A stretch of DNA of 64,000 nucleotides from Massilia cavernae (GCF_003590855.1 NZ_QYUP01000120.1:1-64000), one strand, 5' to 3'; numbered from the stretch's first letter, positions 34,032 through 47,018 are shown. A program made the numbers and translations. The notes: generated by a model not told the origin, from the letters alone.

Positions 34032-37000
34032 ATGAAAGAAACCATGACCTTCCTGATACGCTGGCTGGCCGCCCTTGCGCTACTGGCGGCGCTGGCGCCT
34101 GGCGCCGGTGCCGCGGCGCCTGCACGCACGCTGCGCTTTGAACACCTGAGCGTCGAACATGGCCTGGCCCAGGAGTCGGTGCTGGCGATCGTACAGGACC
34201 GCGACGGCTTCATGTGGTTCGGCAGCCAGGCCGGTTTGTCGCGCTTCGACGGCTACCGGGTGGTGGTCTACCGCCATGACGTCAACAACCGCAAGAGCCT
34301 GGCCAACAACTGGGTCAAGGTGCTGCACGTCGACGCGCGCGGCGAGCTGTGGGTGGGCACCGACGGCGGCGTCGACCGCTTCGACCCTGCCACCCAGTCG
34401 TTCGTCCACTACCTGCCGCAGGAGACCGTCCGGCGCGGCAACGGCAACCGCCACATCCGCGCGATCGCCGACGATGGCGAAGGCGGGCTGTGGATCGGCA
34501 CCGCCGACGGCCTGCAGCACCTCGACCCGGCCAGCGGCAAGTTCACCGTCTGGAACCATGTGCCGGACGACCCGGGCAGCCTGTCCGACAACCAGATCAA
34601 CGCGCTGGCGGTCGACGCCGGCGGCCGGCTGTGGGTCGGCACGGCGGCGGGGCTGGACAGCCTGGCGTCGGGTGCGCGCGTGTTCGAGCACCACCATGCG
34701 CGCGACGGCGACATGCGGTTCAATACTGTCCAGGCGCTGCTGGTCGATTCCCAGCAGACCCTGTGGGTGGGCAGCACGGGCGGATTGGAACGCAGCAGCG
34801 GCGACGTGCGCAAGGCCGGCGCGGCGCTCAGGCGGCAGCGCCTCGGCGATGCCGTCGGCATCCGGCACGAGGTCATCGCCACCCTGTACGAAGACGCCGA
34901 CGGCACGATCTGGGTCGGCACCTATTCGGAGGGCCTGTACCGCTGGGACGGGCGCGCCCAGCGCTTCCAGGCGCACCGCCACGTCGTCACCGACGCGCAC
35001 AGCGTGGCCGACAACCGCATCTCGGCGCTGTTCCGCGACCGTGTCGGGATCCTGTGGGTCGGCACCTGGTCCGCCGGCGTCAGCCGGGTCGACCTGAACA
35101 GCGGCGGCTTCGCCCGCATCGTGCGCCAGCCGGACGCGCCGACCACCCTGACCGGCAACAACGTGCGCGCCATCCTCGACGACGGCCGCGGCAAGGTCTG
35201 GATCGGCACCAACAGCGGCCTGAATTTGTACGACCCGGCCAGCGGCGCGGTGCGGGCCTGGCGCCACGAGCCGCGCAACCCGAACAGCCTGGCCGACCCG
35301 GTGGCGGGGGCGCTCGCGCACGACCGCTCCGGCGCCCTGTGGGTCGGCGGCGACCATGGCGTAACCCGCTTCGACCAGGACAGCGGCCGCTTCACGCGCG
35401 TGCAGCTGGGCGATGCCGACGGTAACAAGGTGCGCGGCATGATGCTGGACCGTTCAGGCATGCTGTGGATCGCCAGCCGCGGCGGCCTGCACCGGCTCGA
35501 CCCGGCCACGCTCAAGGTGGCCAGCTACCGCCACGACACCGCCGACGACAGCTCCCTGGCCGACAACGCGGTGCGCCCGATGCTCGAGGATAGCCGCGGC
35601 CGGCTGTGGATCGGCACCTTCGACGGCCTCGACCTGATGGACCGCGCGCGCGGCACCTTCCGCCACTTCCGCCACGACCCGAACAAGACCGGCAGCCTGT
35701 CGCACGACGAGGTGCATTACCTGCTCGAGGACAGCAAGGGCACCGTGTGGGTCGGCACCGCCGGCGGCTTGAACCGCATGAACATCGACGCCCGCGGCGA
35801 GGTGAGCTTCCGCCGCTACACGGTGGGCGACGGCATGGCGGACGACGCCATCGCCGCCATCCTGGAGGACAGCGCGGGCTACCTGTGGATGAGCACCAAC
35901 ACCGGCATCTCGCGGTTCGACCCGGGCACCGGCAAGTGGCGCAACTACAGCTCGGTCGACGGCATCACCGAAGGCGCCTTCTTCGATGGCTCGGCGGTGC
36001 GCGCCACCGACGGCACCCTGTACTTTGGCGGCTTCAACGGCGTCACCGCGTTCAACCCGCGCGCCATCAGCGACAACCGCATCCCGCCGCGCGCCATCGT
36101 CACCGGCTTCCAGATCTTCAACCAGCCGGTCGAGGCGGCAAGGCCCGGCCTGGTGCGCGGGCCGGTCGAACGCATGCGCGAGATCGCGCTGGCGGCGTCG
36201 GACTCGGTGTTCTCGCTCGAATTCTCCGGCCTGCACTATGCCGCGCCCCAGCGCAACCGCTTTGCCTACCAGCTCGAGGGCTTCGACCGCGGCTGGGTCG
36301 ACACCGAGGCCGGCAAGCGCTTCGCCACCTACACCAACCTCGATCCGGGCACCTACACCTTCCGCGTCAAGGCCGCCAACAAGGACGGCGTGTGGGGCGT
36401 GCCGAGCGACCCGCTGGTGATCACCATCGCGCCGCCGGTGTGGAAGACCTGGTGGTTCCGCAGCCTGGCCGCCGCCCTGGTGCTGGGCAGCGCCTGGTTC
36501 GCCTACCGCTTGCGGCTGTCCGGGCTGCGCCGCCAGAAGTCGCTGCTGGAACGCCAGGTGCGGGCCCGGACCGAGGAGATCGAGCAGCAGAACCGCCGGC
36601 TGGAACAGCAGAAGCGCGAACTCGAAGCGCAGCGCTTCGAAGCCGAGCGCCAGCGCGCCGAGGCCGAGCGCCGCCGCGCCGACGCCGAGCGCCAGAAGGC
36701 CGAAGTGGTGCGCCAGAAGGAGAACGTCGAGCGCGCCCACCGCGACATCTCGGTGCTGTCCGAGCGCCTCAGCTTCGCCAAGCGCAAGGCCGAGGATGCG
36801 ACCCGCCAGAAGTCCGAATTTTTGGCCGACATGAGCCACGAGATGCGCACGCCGCTGGCCGGCGTGATCGGCATGCTAGGCTTCGCGCTGCGCGACGCGC
36901 GGCTGGCGCCCGCCACCCGCGAACAGGTCGCGCGCGGCCAGGCCAACGCCCAGTCGCTGCTGGGAATCGTCAACGACCTGCTCGACTTCTCCAAGATCGA

Positions 37001-38324
37001 GGCCGGCAAGCTGGCCATCGAGAACATCGACTTTTCGCTGGCCGCCAAGATCGAGAGCGTGGTCAGCCTGTTCGAGGAGCAGGCGGCGGCCCACAGCGTC
37101 GACTTCGGCATCGAACTGGACGACGACCTGCCGCGCTTCGTGGTGGGCGACCCGACCCGGCTGCGCCAGGTGCTGGTCAACCTGGTCGGCAACGCCTTCA
37201 AGTTCACCAACGAGGGCAAGGTGACGCTGCGGGTAGCGCGTAGCGCCGGCGCGTCCGACGGCGTCAACCTGATCCGCTTCTCGGTTACCGACACCGGCAT
37301 CGGCATCGCGCCGGACGCGCTGGCGCGCCTGTTCCAGAAGTTCGAGCAGGCCGACAGCACCACCACGCGGCGCTACGGCGGCACCGGCCTTGGACTGGCC
37401 ATCTGCCGCCAGCTGGTGCAGCTGATGGGCGGCGAGATCACCGCCGAAAGCACCGAGGGCGTGGGCAGCACCTTCAGCTTCGTGCTGCCGCTGGCCGACG
37501 GCAGCATGCCGGCGCCGCTGCCGCACGTGCTGCGCGAACCGCACAGCCACCGCCTGAACGTGCTGTGCGCCGAAGACTTCCCGACCAACCAGATCATCGT
37601 GCGCGCGATGCTGGAAGACCTGGGCCACCGCGCCACTGTGGTCGGCAACGGGCTGCTGGCAGTCGAGGCTTGCGCCCGCGCCGGCTACGACCTGGTGCTG
37701 ATGGACGGGCGCATGCCGGAAATGGACGGCGCCCGCGCGACCCAGATGATCCGCGCCGGCGGCCCGGTGGGAGCGCCGGTGCGCGACCCGAAGGTGATGA
37801 TCGTGGCGCTGACGGCCAACGCCAGCGACGAAGACCGCGCGCGCTACCTGGGCGCCGGCATGGACGATTTCCTGACCAAGCCGATCGACGAGGGCGCGCT
37901 GCACGCGCTGCTCGGGCGGGCGGTGGCGCGGCGCCTGGCCGAAGGCGCACAGCTCGAGCCGATGCCGGGCCGCGCGCCCACCACCAGCGAGCTCGATGCG
38001 ATGTTCGGCGTGGTCACCGGCCCGGCCGGCACCGGGCCGTCGCAGGACGCGGACCTGTTCGAACGCATCCGCGCCGCCTTCGCCGCCGACGTGCCCGCGC
38101 GCCGGGCCGAACTCGAACAGGCGGTCGCAAGCTGCGACCATGAAGCGGCGGCGCGCCTGCTGCACGGTATGAAGGGCAGCGCCGCCCATCTGGGCGCGGG
38201 CGCGCTGCACGCCTTGTGCAGCGAACTGGAGGCGGCGGCCGATGCGCGCCGCTGGGACGCGCTGGCCGATGCGTTGCCGCGGCTGTACCGGCTGCTGGAC
38301 GGCTTCGACACCGAGGCCGCATGA
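34032..38324 (+). CDS. Hybrid sensor histidine kinase with two-component propeller sensor, receiver and Hpt domains
   Basis: This is a 1,430-residue one-protein phosphorelay. A signal peptide (1-27) leads to a periplasmic sensor of many repeated propeller blades (about 35-700; recurring LWVGT and LWIGT strands) and a Y_Y_Y-type domain (about 726-799). One transmembrane helix (about 803-825) and a long Arg/Glu/Gln coiled coil (840-920) follow. HisKA carries the histidine in MSHEMRTPLAG near 933. HATPase has DTGIGI near 1090 and GTGLGLAI near 1117. The receiver has the aspartate in LMDGRMPEMDG near 1223, and Hpt has the histidine in LLHGMKGSAAH near 1378. The layout is like BvgS-type or Bacteroides hybrid sensors of polysaccharides, but the ligand is unknown. 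Confidence 0.92.
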   Translation: MKETMTFLIRWLAALALLAALAPGAGAAAPARTLRFEHLSVEHGLAQESVLAIVQDRDGFMWFGSQAGLSRFDGYRVVVYRHDVNNRKSLANNWVKVLHVDARGELWVGTDGGVDRFDPATQSFVHYLPQETVRRGNGNRHIRAIADDGEGGLWIGTADGLQHLDPASGKFTVWNHVPDDPGSLSDNQINALAVDAGGRLWVGTAAGLDSLASGARVFEHHHARDGDMRFNTVQALLVDSQQTLWVGSTGGLERSSGDVRKAGAALRRQRLGDAVGIRHEVIATLYEDADGTIWVGTYSEGLYRWDGRAQRFQAHRHVVTDAHSVADNRISALFRDRVGILWVGTWSAGVSRVDLNSGGFARIVRQPDAPTTLTGNNVRAILDDGRGKVWIGTNSGLNLYDPASGAVRAWRHEPRNPNSLADPVAGALAHDRSGALWVGGDHGVTRFDQDSGRFTRVQLGDADGNKVRGMMLDRSGMLWIASRGGLHRLDPATLKVASYRHDTADDSSLADNAVRPMLEDSRGRLWIGTFDGLDLMDRARGTFRHFRHDPNKTGSLSHDEVHYLLEDSKGTVWVGTAGGLNRMNIDARGEVSFRRYTVGDGMADDAIAAILEDSAGYLWMSTNTGISRFDPGTGKWRNYSSVDGITEGAFFDGSAVRATDGTLYFGGFNGVTAFNPRAISDNRIPPRAIVTGFQIFNQPVEAARPGLVRGPVERMREIALAASDSVFSLEFSGLHYAAPQRNRFAYQLEGFDRGWVDTEAGKRFATYTNLDPGTYTFRVKAANKDGVWGVPSDPLVITIAPPVWKTWWFRSLAAALVLGSAWFAYRLRLSGLRRQKSLLERQVRARTEEIEQQNRRLEQQKRELEAQRFEAERQRAEAERRRADAERQKAEVVRQKENVERAHRDISVLSERLSFAKRKAEDATRQKSEFLADMSHEMRTPLAGVIGMLGFALRDARLAPATREQVARGQANAQSLLGIVNDLLDFSKIEAGKLAIENIDFSLAAKIESVVSLFEEQAAAHSVDFGIELDDDLPRFVVGDPTRLRQVLVNLVGNAFKFTNEGKVTLRVARSAGASDGVNLIRFSVTDTGIGIAPDALARLFQKFEQADSTTTRRYGGTGLGLAICRQLVQLMGGEITAESTEGVGSTFSFVLPLADGSMPAPLPHVLREPHSHRLNVLCAEDFPTNQIIVRAMLEDLGHRATVVGNGLLAVEACARAGYDLVLMDGRMPEMDGARATQMIRAGGPVGAPVRDPKVMIVALTANASDEDRARYLGAGMDDFLTKPIDEGALHALLGRAVARRLAEGAQLEPMPGRAPTTSELDAMFGVVTGPAGTGPSQDADLFERIRAAFAADVPARRAELEQAVASCDHEAAARLLHGMKGSAAHLGAGALHALCSELEAAADARRWDALADALPRLYRLLDGFDTEAA

Positions 38325-38347
38325 TGGATTCAAGGGGAGAAGCGCGG

Positions 38348-39064
38348 ATGAAGGTACTGGTGGTGGACGACGACGTGGTGTCGCGCATGGTGCTGATGCA
38401 CCTGGTCGACAGCAGCGGCAGTTACGAGATCCTGGAGGCCGAGGACGGCCTCGACGCCTGGGAGCAGATGCAGGCGGGCCTGCGCCCCCAGCTGCTGTTC
38501 TGCGACCTGCGCATGCCGCGCCTGTCCGGCATGGACCTGCTGGCGCGGGTGCGCGCCGACCCCGCCTACGACCCGATGTCCTTCATCCTGGTCACGTCCA
38601 GCACCGATACCGGCACCGTCGACCAGGCCGCCGGGCTGGGGGTGTCGGGCTACATCGTCAAGCCGTTCCAGGCCGGCCAGGTGAGGGTGCACCTGGCCTC
38701 GCTGTCGCCCCCTCCGGACGGCTGGATGCACCGGGCCGAGCGTCCCACCGCCACCATGGCGCGGCTGGGCATCGACTACGAACGGCTGCTGGCCTACCTC
38801 GGCGGCTTCCGGAGCCAGCTGGCCGCGGCCAGCGGCGAGATCGACGCGATGCTGGCGCGCGGCGAGCCTGAAGCGGCATGCGAGCGTATCGCGCGCCTGC
38901 ATACCGGCTGCATCACGCTTGGCCTGGACGGCGCCGCCGAGGGCTTCGAAGCGCTGGCGCCGGACGGCCAGGATGGCGACCGCGTGCACCTGGCGTTGGC
39001 CGACGCGATCCGCTCGGTGATGGCGCAGGCCGACTGCATCAGGCGCTCGCAATCCGAATATTGA
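38348..39064 (+). CDS. Stand-alone response regulator with a C-terminal helical domain
   Basis: This 238-residue protein has a receiver domain (VLVVDDD acidic pocket, phosphoacceptor aspartate in LFCDLRMPRLSG, lysine in IVKPFQAG). The roughly 100-residue helical C-terminus has no DNA-binding motif I can identify. The start at 38348 has GGGGAG upstream; alternatives at 38321 and 38324 overlap the kinase stop. It is the likely output of the hybrid kinase encoded directly before it, through the kinase Hpt domain. The C-terminal part may be an Hpt-like bundle, but no clear phosphorylatable histidine motif is seen. Confidence 0.8.
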   Translation: MKVLVVDDDVVSRMVLMHLVDSSGSYEILEAEDGLDAWEQMQAGLRPQLLFCDLRMPRLSGMDLLARVRADPAYDPMSFILVTSSTDTGTVDQAAGLGVSGYIVKPFQAGQVRVHLASLSPPPDGWMHRAERPTATMARLGIDYERLLAYLGGFRSQLAAASGEIDAMLARGEPEAACERIARLHTGCITLGLDGAAEGFEALAPDGQDGDRVHLALADAIRSVMAQADCIRRSQSEY

Positions 39065-39097
39065 TGGAAATCAAATAGCGCTTGCTAGCAGAATAGT

Positions 39098-39131
39098 TTA
39101 GGTTTAAAGTTCCTTCAACTTTCCGACCTAA
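39098..39131. promoter_or_regulatory. Interrupted inverted repeat upstream of the anthranilate cluster
   Basis: Arms TTAGGT + AAAGTT (39098-39103, 39106-39111) and AACTTT + ACCTAA (39117-39122, 39126-39131) are exact complements, separated by a 5-bp centre and small unequal spacers (TT and CCG). It ends 18 bp before the CoA-ligase start. It is a candidate operator for the cluster's MarR-type regulator; binding is inferred. Confidence 0.5.
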
Positions 39132-39149
39132 CCTTTCCCCGGGGTGAAC

Positions 39150-40793
39150 ATGGCAGGCACCAAGGCAGCAGAACTGAGTCCGTCGGGCTACGCCGACAAC
39201 TTCGCGCGCGCGCACCTGCCGCCGCCGGAGCAGTGGCCGGAATTCCTGTTCGACCTGCCCGCGCTGCACTACCCCGCACGCCTGAACTGCGTGGCCGAGC
39301 TGCTCGACGCGGCGGTCGCGCGCGGCGACGGCGCACGCACCGCCGTCATCGGCGAACACGAAACGCTCAGCTACGCGGACCTGCAGGCGCGGGTCGACCG
39401 CATCGCCCACGTGCTGGTCGACGACATGGGCCTGGTCACCGGCAACCGCGTGCTGCTGCGCGGCGCCAACAACCCGTCGATGGCGGCGGCGCTGCTGGCC
39501 GTGCTCAAGGCCGGCTGCATCGCGGTGCCGACCATGCCGCTGCTGCGCGCGCGCGAGCTGTGCACCATCATCGTCAAGGCGCAGGTGGACGCAGTGCTGT
39601 GCGCATCGAGCCTGCGCGCCGAACTCGATGGCGCGCTGGAGATGGCGCAAGGGGACCATGTCCCGCGCCGCAAGTTGTACTTCGGGGACGGAGGCGAAGG
39701 AAGCATGGAGGCGCTGATGGCGCGCCACGATGCGCCGTTCCAGGCCGCCGGCAGCGCTGCGGACGACGTCTGCCTGATCAGTTTCACCTCCGGCACCACC
39801 GGCATCCCGAAAGGGACCATGCACTTCCATCGCGACGTGCTGGCGATCTGCGACTGCTTCCCGGTGCACACCCTGCAGTCCAAACGCGACGACATCTTCA
39901 TCGGCACGCCGCCGCTGGCGTTCACCTTCGGCCTGGGCGGCCTGCTGCTGTTCCCGCTGCGGGTGGGCGCGGCCGGCGTACTGCTGGAAAAGCTGACGCC
40001 CGAGGCGCTGTTGGCCGGCATCGAGAAATACCGCGCCACCATCTGCTTCACCGCGCCCACCTTCTACCGGCAGATGGCGCCGCTGGCCGCGAAGTACGAC
40101 CTGTCCAGCCTCGGGAAAACCGTATCGGCCGGCGAAGCGCTGCCGCTTCCCACGCGCGATGCATGGAAGGCGGCTACCGGCCTGGACATGATCGATGGCA
40201 TCGGCGCCACCGAGATCCTGCATATCTTCATTTCCGCCGCCGGCGACGCGATCCGCCCCGGCGCCACCGGCAAACCGGTGCCGGGCTACCAAGCCTGCGT
40301 GCTGGACGCCGACGGCAGGCCGGCCGCGCCCGGCGTGATCGGCCGCCTCGCGGTCAAGGGACCGACCGGCTGCCGCTACCTGGCCGACGAACGCCAGAAG
40401 GCCTACGTGTCCGGCGGCTGGAACCTGACCGGCGACGCCTACGAAATGGACGCCGACGGCTACTTCTACTACCGTTCGCGCACCGACGACATGATCATCT
40501 CGGCCGGCTACAACATCGCCGGCGCCGAAGTCGAGGACGTGCTGCTGCGCCATCCGGCGGTGGCCGAATGCGGCGTGGTCGGGCGCGCGGACGAGGAACG
40601 CGGCCAGGTGGTCGAGGCGCACGTGGTGCTCAAGCCCGGATTCGAACCCTCCGCCGCCACCGCGCTCGAACTGCAGAACTTCGTCAAGGGCGAGATCGCG
40701 CCCTACAAGTATCCCCGCTCGGTGAACTTCACCGGCAGCCTGCCGCGCACCGAGACCGGCAAGCTGCAGCGCTTCAAACTGCGTACCCAATAA
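39150..40793 (+). CDS. abmG: 2-aminobenzoate-CoA ligase (benzoate-CoA ligase family)
   Basis: This 547-residue AMP-forming ligase has the P-loop motif [10 protein letters not shown] (213-222), an adenylate-binding [11 protein letters not shown] region and a C-terminal catalytic lysine in [11 protein letters not shown]. It is closest in type to benzoate/2-aminobenzoate CoA ligases. The substrate is assigned from the next gene, a 2-aminobenzoyl-CoA monooxygenase/reductase, and from the beta-oxidation-like genes behind it. It would convert anthranilate, for example from tryptophan breakdown, to its CoA thioester. ATG 39150 is two codons inside a GTG alternative. Confidence 0.85.
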   Translation: MAGTKAAELSPSGYADNFARAHLPPPEQWPEFLFDLPALHYPARLNCVAELLDAAVARGDGARTAVIGEHETLSYADLQARVDRIAHVLVDDMGLVTGNRVLLRGANNPSMAAALLAVLKAGCIAVPTMPLLRARELCTIIVKAQVDAVLCASSLRAELDGALEMAQGDHVPRRKLYFGDGGEGSMEALMARHDAPFQAAGSAADDVCLISFTSGTTGIPKGTMHFHRDVLAICDCFPVHTLQSKRDDIFIGTPPLAFTFGLGGLLLFPLRVGAAGVLLEKLTPEALLAGIEKYRATICFTAPTFYRQMAPLAAKYDLSSLGKTVSAGEALPLPTRDAWKAATGLDMIDGIGATEILHIFISAAGDAIRPGATGKPVPGYQACVLDADGRPAAPGVIGRLAVKGPTGCRYLADERQKAYVSGGWNLTGDAYEMDADGYFYYRSRTDDMIISAGYNIAGAEVEDVLLRHPAVAECGVVGRADEERGQVVEAHVVLKPGFEPSAATALELQNFVKGEIAPYKYPRSVNFTGSLPRTETGKLQRFKLRTQ

Positions 40794-40803
40794 GGCATCG
40801 GAC

Positions 40804-43172
<2,369 letters not shown>

Positions 43173-43173
<1 letters not shown>

Positions 43174-43934
43174 TGGCGGCGCTCACCGGCAAGCATGCCT
43201 TCGTCACTGGCGGCGCGCGCGGCATCGGCGCCGCCACCGCCCGCGCGCTGCTCGATGCGGGTGCGCGCGTGACCATCGCCGGCCGCGACGAAGCCGTGCT
43301 GGCGGCCACCGCGGCCGCCTTGTCGGCCTACGGCGACATCAGGCACCACGCGCTCGACATCACCGATCCCGACGCGGTGAGCGCGGTGCTGGCGGCGGCG
43401 GGGCCGGTCGATATCCTGGTCAACAACGCCGGCCAGGCCGAATCGGCGCCGTTCGTGCGCACCGACGCCGAGCTGTGGCAGCGCATGCTGGACGTGAACC
43501 TCTCCGGCGCCTTCTACTGCTCGCGGGCGGTGCTGCCGGCGATGCTGGCGGCAGGCTGGGGACGCATCATCAACGTGGCGTCGACCGCCGGCCTGACCGG
43601 CTACCGCTACGTCGCGGCCTACTGCGCCGCCAAGCACGGCATGGTGGGCATGACGCGCGCGCTGGCGCTGGAAGTGGCGGCGAAGGGCGTGACCGTCAAC
43701 GCGGTCTGTCCCGGTTTTACCGAGACCGACATCGTGCGCGAGGCGGTGGCCAACATCGTCGCCAAGACCGGCAGGAACGAAGAGCAGGCGCGCGCCGAAC
43801 TGGCGGCCGGCAATCCGCAGCAACGCCTTGTGCAGCCGGAGGAGGTGGCCAACGCCATCCTGTGGCTGTGCATGCCCCAGTCCGCGGCGATGAACGGCCA
43901 GGCCGTGGCCGTCGCCGGCGGCGAAGTCATGTGA
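43173..43934 (+). CDS. SDR-family 3-hydroxyacyl-CoA dehydrogenase of the anthranilate cluster
   Basis: This 253-residue short-chain dehydrogenase has FVTGGARGIGAATAR near the start, NNAGQAE, the catalytic serine in NVASTAGLTG, Y-x-x-x-K in YCAAKHG and the PGFTETDIV tail loop. It would oxidise a hydroxyl on the alicyclic CoA ester produced by the monooxygenase/reductase, so that beta-oxidation can go on. ATG 43173 overlaps the upstream TGA; an ATG 3 bp earlier is too close to the GGAGGG ribosome site. Confidence 0.82.
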
Positions 43935-43940
43935 GGATTC

Positions 43941-44459
43941 ATGCGAGACAAGAAGACCGGTAGCACCGCTGCTATCGCCGATTCGCCCGACCTGGCCAGC
44001 CGCCTGACGGACGGCGATAACCAGGCGCTCAAGCTGTGGCTGCGCATGCTGTCGTGCACCGTGCGCATCGAAAACGAGATCAGGAGCAGGCTGCGCGCCA
44101 GCTTCAACATCACGCTTCCGCGCTTCGACCTGATGGCGCAGCTGGAGCGCCATCCCGACGGCCTGCGCATGGGCGAGCTGTCGCGCCGCATGATGGTCAC
44201 CGGCGGCAACGTCACCGGCATCACCGACCAGCTCGAACGCGAGCAGCTGGTGGTGCGGGTGCCGCACCTGACCGACCGGCGCGGCTACTGCGTCAAGCTG
44301 ACCGACGAGGGCCGGCGCGCCTTTGCCGAAATGGCTGCGGTGCACGAGGGCTGGATCGCCGAACTGCTGAAGGACACGCCGACGCGCGACAAGGCGCAAC
44401 TGATTACGCTGCTGTCGCAGATGAAGCAGCACCTGGACCACCAGGATGACCAAGAATAA
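43941..44459 (+). CDS. MarR family transcriptional regulator
   Basis: This 172-residue winged-helix regulator has an N-terminal dimerisation helix, the recognition region [28 protein letters not shown] and the wing [20 protein letters not shown]. MarR proteins often release DNA on binding aromatic acids or their CoA esters. Its place inside the cluster suggests it controls these genes through the inverted repeat at 39098-39131, with anthraniloyl-CoA as a reasonable but untested signal. It is 6 bp from the SDR gene. Confidence 0.85.
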   Translation: MRDKKTGSTAAIADSPDLASRLTDGDNQALKLWLRMLSCTVRIENEIRSRLRASFNITLPRFDLMAQLERHPDGLRMGELSRRMMVTGGNVTGITDQLEREQLVVRVPHLTDRRGYCVKLTDEGRRAFAEMAAVHEGWIAELLKDTPTRDKAQLITLLSQMKQHLDHQDDQE

Positions 44460-44469
44460 GGAGCACTAC

Positions 44470-45324
44470 ATGCGTTACCTACCAGGCGAGCAGCACGCGC
44501 TGCCCGGCAATCGCGTCACGCTGGCGGACTACGCGGCGAAGCACTTCAGGCTGGAGGTGGCGAACAAGGTCGCCACCATCACGCTCAACCGGCCCGAACG
44601 CAAGAACCCATTGACCTTTGAGTCCTACGCCGAATTGCGCGACCTGTTCCGCGGCGTGGCCTATGCCGACGACGTCAAGGCGGTCGTCATCACCGGCGCC
44701 GGCGAGAACTTCTGTTCGGGTGGCGACGTGCACGACATCATCGGCCCGCTGACGAAGCTGGACATGCCCGGCCTGCTGGCATTTACCCGCATGACGGGCG
44801 ACCTGGTGAAAGCCATCCGCGCCTGCCCGCAACCGGTGATCAGCGCGGTGGACGGCATTTGCGCCGGCGCCGGGGCGATCCTGGCGCTGTCCTCGGACAT
44901 GCGCTACGCGACCGAGCGCAGCAAGACCGCCTTCCTGTTCACCCGCGTCGGCCTGGCCGGCTGCGACATGGGCGCCTGTGCGCTGCTGCCGCGGCTGATC
45001 GGACAGGGCCGCGCCAGCGAGCTGCTGTACAGCGGCCGCGCGATGACCGGCGTCGAGGGCGAGCGCTGGGGCTTCTTCAACAGCCTGCATGCACCGGAGG
45101 AACTGCTGGCGGCGGCGCAGGCGATGGCGCAGTCGCTGGCCGACGGCCCGACCTTCGCGCACGGCATGACCAAGAAGATGCTGCAGCAGGAGTGGAACAT
45201 GGGTGTGGACGAGGCGATCGAGGCGGAAGCCCAGGCCCAGGCCATCTGCATGGCCACCAACGACTTCCACCGCGCCTACCATGCCTTCGTGGCGAAGCAG
45301 CGCCCCGCATTCGAGGGCGACTGA
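44470..45324 (+). CDS. Enoyl-CoA hydratase/isomerase family protein
   Basis: This 284-residue crotonase-fold enzyme has the oxyanion-hole segments [15 protein letters not shown] and [15 protein letters not shown]. It would hydrate or isomerise an unsaturated intermediate after ring reduction, or hydrolytically open the ring, as crotonase relatives do in other CoA-dependent aromatic pathways. ATG 44470 has AAGGAG at the right distance; an earlier in-frame start overlaps the regulator gene. Its TGA overlaps the acyl-CoA dehydrogenase ATG. Confidence 0.82.
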   Translation: MRYLPGEQHALPGNRVTLADYAAKHFRLEVANKVATITLNRPERKNPLTFESYAELRDLFRGVAYADDVKAVVITGAGENFCSGGDVHDIIGPLTKLDMPGLLAFTRMTGDLVKAIRACPQPVISAVDGICAGAGAILALSSDMRYATERSKTAFLFTRVGLAGCDMGACALLPRLIGQGRASELLYSGRAMTGVEGERWGFFNSLHAPEELLAAAQAMAQSLADGPTFAHGMTKKMLQQEWNMGVDEAIEAEAQAQAICMATNDFHRAYHAFVAKQRPAFEGD

Positions 45325-46487
45325 TGGCAGACAAATCTTACCTGGACTGGCCTTTCTTTACGCCCGCGCATGCGGCGCTCGAACAGTCGCTCGATGCATG
45401 GGCTTCCCAGCATGTGCGCGACGCGCACGGCAAGGACGTCGACGCAGCCTGCCGCCAGCTGGTGCGCCAGCTGGGCGAGGGCGGCTGGCTGGAGCATGCG
45501 GTGGCGCCGGGCGACGGTCCGATCGACACCCGCGCGATCTGCCTGGTGCGAGAAACGCTGGCGCGCCATAGCGGACTGGCCGACTTCGCGTTCGCGATGC
45601 AGGGACTGGGCTCGGGTGCCATCTCGCTGTTCGGCAGCACTGACAATCGCGCGCGCTACCTGCCGCGCGTGGCCAAGGGCGAGTCGATTGCAGCCTTCGC
45701 GCTGTCGGAGCCGCAGGCCGGTTCGGACGTGGCCGCGATGCAGTGCGCTGCTGTGCCGGACGGCGACAGCTATGTGCTCAATGGCGAGAAGACCTGGATT
45801 TCGAACGGCGGCATCGCCGACTTCTACGTGGTGTTTGCGCGCACCGGCGAGCAGCCGGGCGCGCGCGGCATCAGCGCCTTCATCGTCGACGCCGATACGC
45901 CCGGCTTCGAGATCGCCGAGCGCATCGAAGTGATCGCGCCGCATCCGCTGGCGCGGCTGCGCTTCGACAAATGCCGCGTGCCGGCCAGCGCCCGCCTTGG
46001 CGAGGCTGGGCAGGGCTTCAAGGTGGCGATGGCAACGCTGGACGTGTTCCGCACCTCGGTGGCGGCGGCGGCGCTGGGCTTCGCGCGGCGTGCCTTCGAC
46101 GAGGCGCTGGCGCATGCGAAGTCGCGCAAGATGTTCGGACAGACCCTGGCCGACTTCCAGCTGACCCAGGCAAAGCTGGCCGAGATGGCGACCGGCATCG
46201 ATGCCTGCGCGCTGCTGACCTACCGCGCCGCATGGCAGCGCGACCAGGGCCGCAAGGTGACGATGGAAGCGGCGATGGCGAAGATGAGCGCGACCGAAAC
46301 GGCGCAGCGCGTGATCGATGCGGCGGTGCAGATGTTCGGCGGCCTTGGCGTCGTCAGCGAGCATCCGGTCGAGCGCCTGTACCGCGAGATCCGCGCGCTG
46401 CGCATCTACGAAGGCGCAACCGAAGTACAGCAACTGATCATCGCGCGCGAACTGCTGCGCGATGCAACGCCACCGAAGAAAGACTAA
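45324..46487 (+). CDS. Acyl-CoA dehydrogenase
   Basis: This 387-residue flavoprotein has [14 protein letters not shown] (FAD/substrate loop), [18 protein letters not shown] and the C-terminal [17 protein letters not shown] with the catalytic-base glutamate position. It would introduce the double bond in a beta-oxidation step of the anthranilate route. It overlaps the hydratase stop by one base pair and is followed by the RidA gene after 3 bp, so all these genes form one transcript. Confidence 0.87.
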   Translation: MADKSYLDWPFFTPAHAALEQSLDAWASQHVRDAHGKDVDAACRQLVRQLGEGGWLEHAVAPGDGPIDTRAICLVRETLARHSGLADFAFAMQGLGSGAISLFGSTDNRARYLPRVAKGESIAAFALSEPQAGSDVAAMQCAAVPDGDSYVLNGEKTWISNGGIADFYVVFARTGEQPGARGISAFIVDADTPGFEIAERIEVIAPHPLARLRFDKCRVPASARLGEAGQGFKVAMATLDVFRTSVAAAALGFARRAFDEALAHAKSRKMFGQTLADFQLTQAKLAEMATGIDACALLTYRAAWQRDQGRKVTMEAAMAKMSATETAQRVIDAAVQMFGGLGVVSEHPVERLYREIRALRIYEGATEVQQLIIARELLRDATPPKKD

Positions 46488-46490
46488 GCA

Positions 46491-46883
46491 ATGGATATCC
46501 TTCAACCAGCAGGCTGGGCGCGTCCGCGCGGCTATGCGAACGGCGTGGCGGCAAGCGGGCGCACGGTATGCGTCAGCGGCATGATCGGGTGGGACGGGCG
46601 GGGCGTGTTCCACACCGAGGACTTTGCCGGGCAGGTGCGCCAGGCGCTGCAAAATGCGGTGGAGGTGCTGGCCGAGGCCGGCGCCGGCCCTGAACACATC
46701 GTGCGCATGACCTGGTACGTGGTGGACAAGAACGAATACCTGGGCGCGCAAAAGGCGATCGGCGCGGCTTACCGCGACATCATCGGCCGCCACTATCCGG
46801 CCATGACGGCGGTCCAGGTCGCCGGTTTGATCGAGGACAAGGCGAGGGTGGAGATCGAGGTGACGGCCGTCGTCCCGGCGTAA
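46491..46883 (+). CDS. RidA family enamine/imine deaminase
   Basis: This 130-residue RidA/YjgF-fold protein has NAVEVLAEAGAGPEHIVRMTWYVVD with the conserved arginine, and PAMTAVQVAGLIEDKARVEIEV near the end. RidA enzymes hydrolyse reactive enamines and imines. In this cluster the amino group of 2-aminobenzoyl-CoA becomes an enamine once the ring loses aromaticity, so RidA is well placed to release it as ammonia. That role is inference from chemistry and gene order. It is the last gene of the cluster. Confidence 0.85.
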   Translation: MDILQPAGWARPRGYANGVAASGRTVCVSGMIGWDGRGVFHTEDFAGQVRQALQNAVEVLAEAGAGPEHIVRMTWYVVDKNEYLGAQKAIGAAYRDIIGRHYPAMTAVQVAGLIEDKARVEIEVTAVVPA

Positions 46884-46931
46884 ACTTGGCGTTTGGGCCG
46901 CAGCCGCGGCCTTCACCCAAGGATTGCGCCA

Positions 46932-47009
46932 ATGAATTCCGCACTGCCGGAACCGCCACCCGATCCGGATGACACGGACGCCGTTGCACCGGCACGACGC
47001 GCGGAGTAG
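46932..47009 (+). other. In-frame 5' segment of the coiled-coil gene, closed by an amber codon
   Basis: An ATG at 46932 with an AAGGA ribosome site opens 25 codons (MNSALPEPPPDPDDTDAVAP...) that end in TAG at 47007-47009. This is the same reading frame as the GTG at 47019. The most economical reading is one gene whose CAG became TAG. A short independent peptide is the alternative. Confidence 0.5.
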
Positions 47010-47018
47010 GATGCATCG

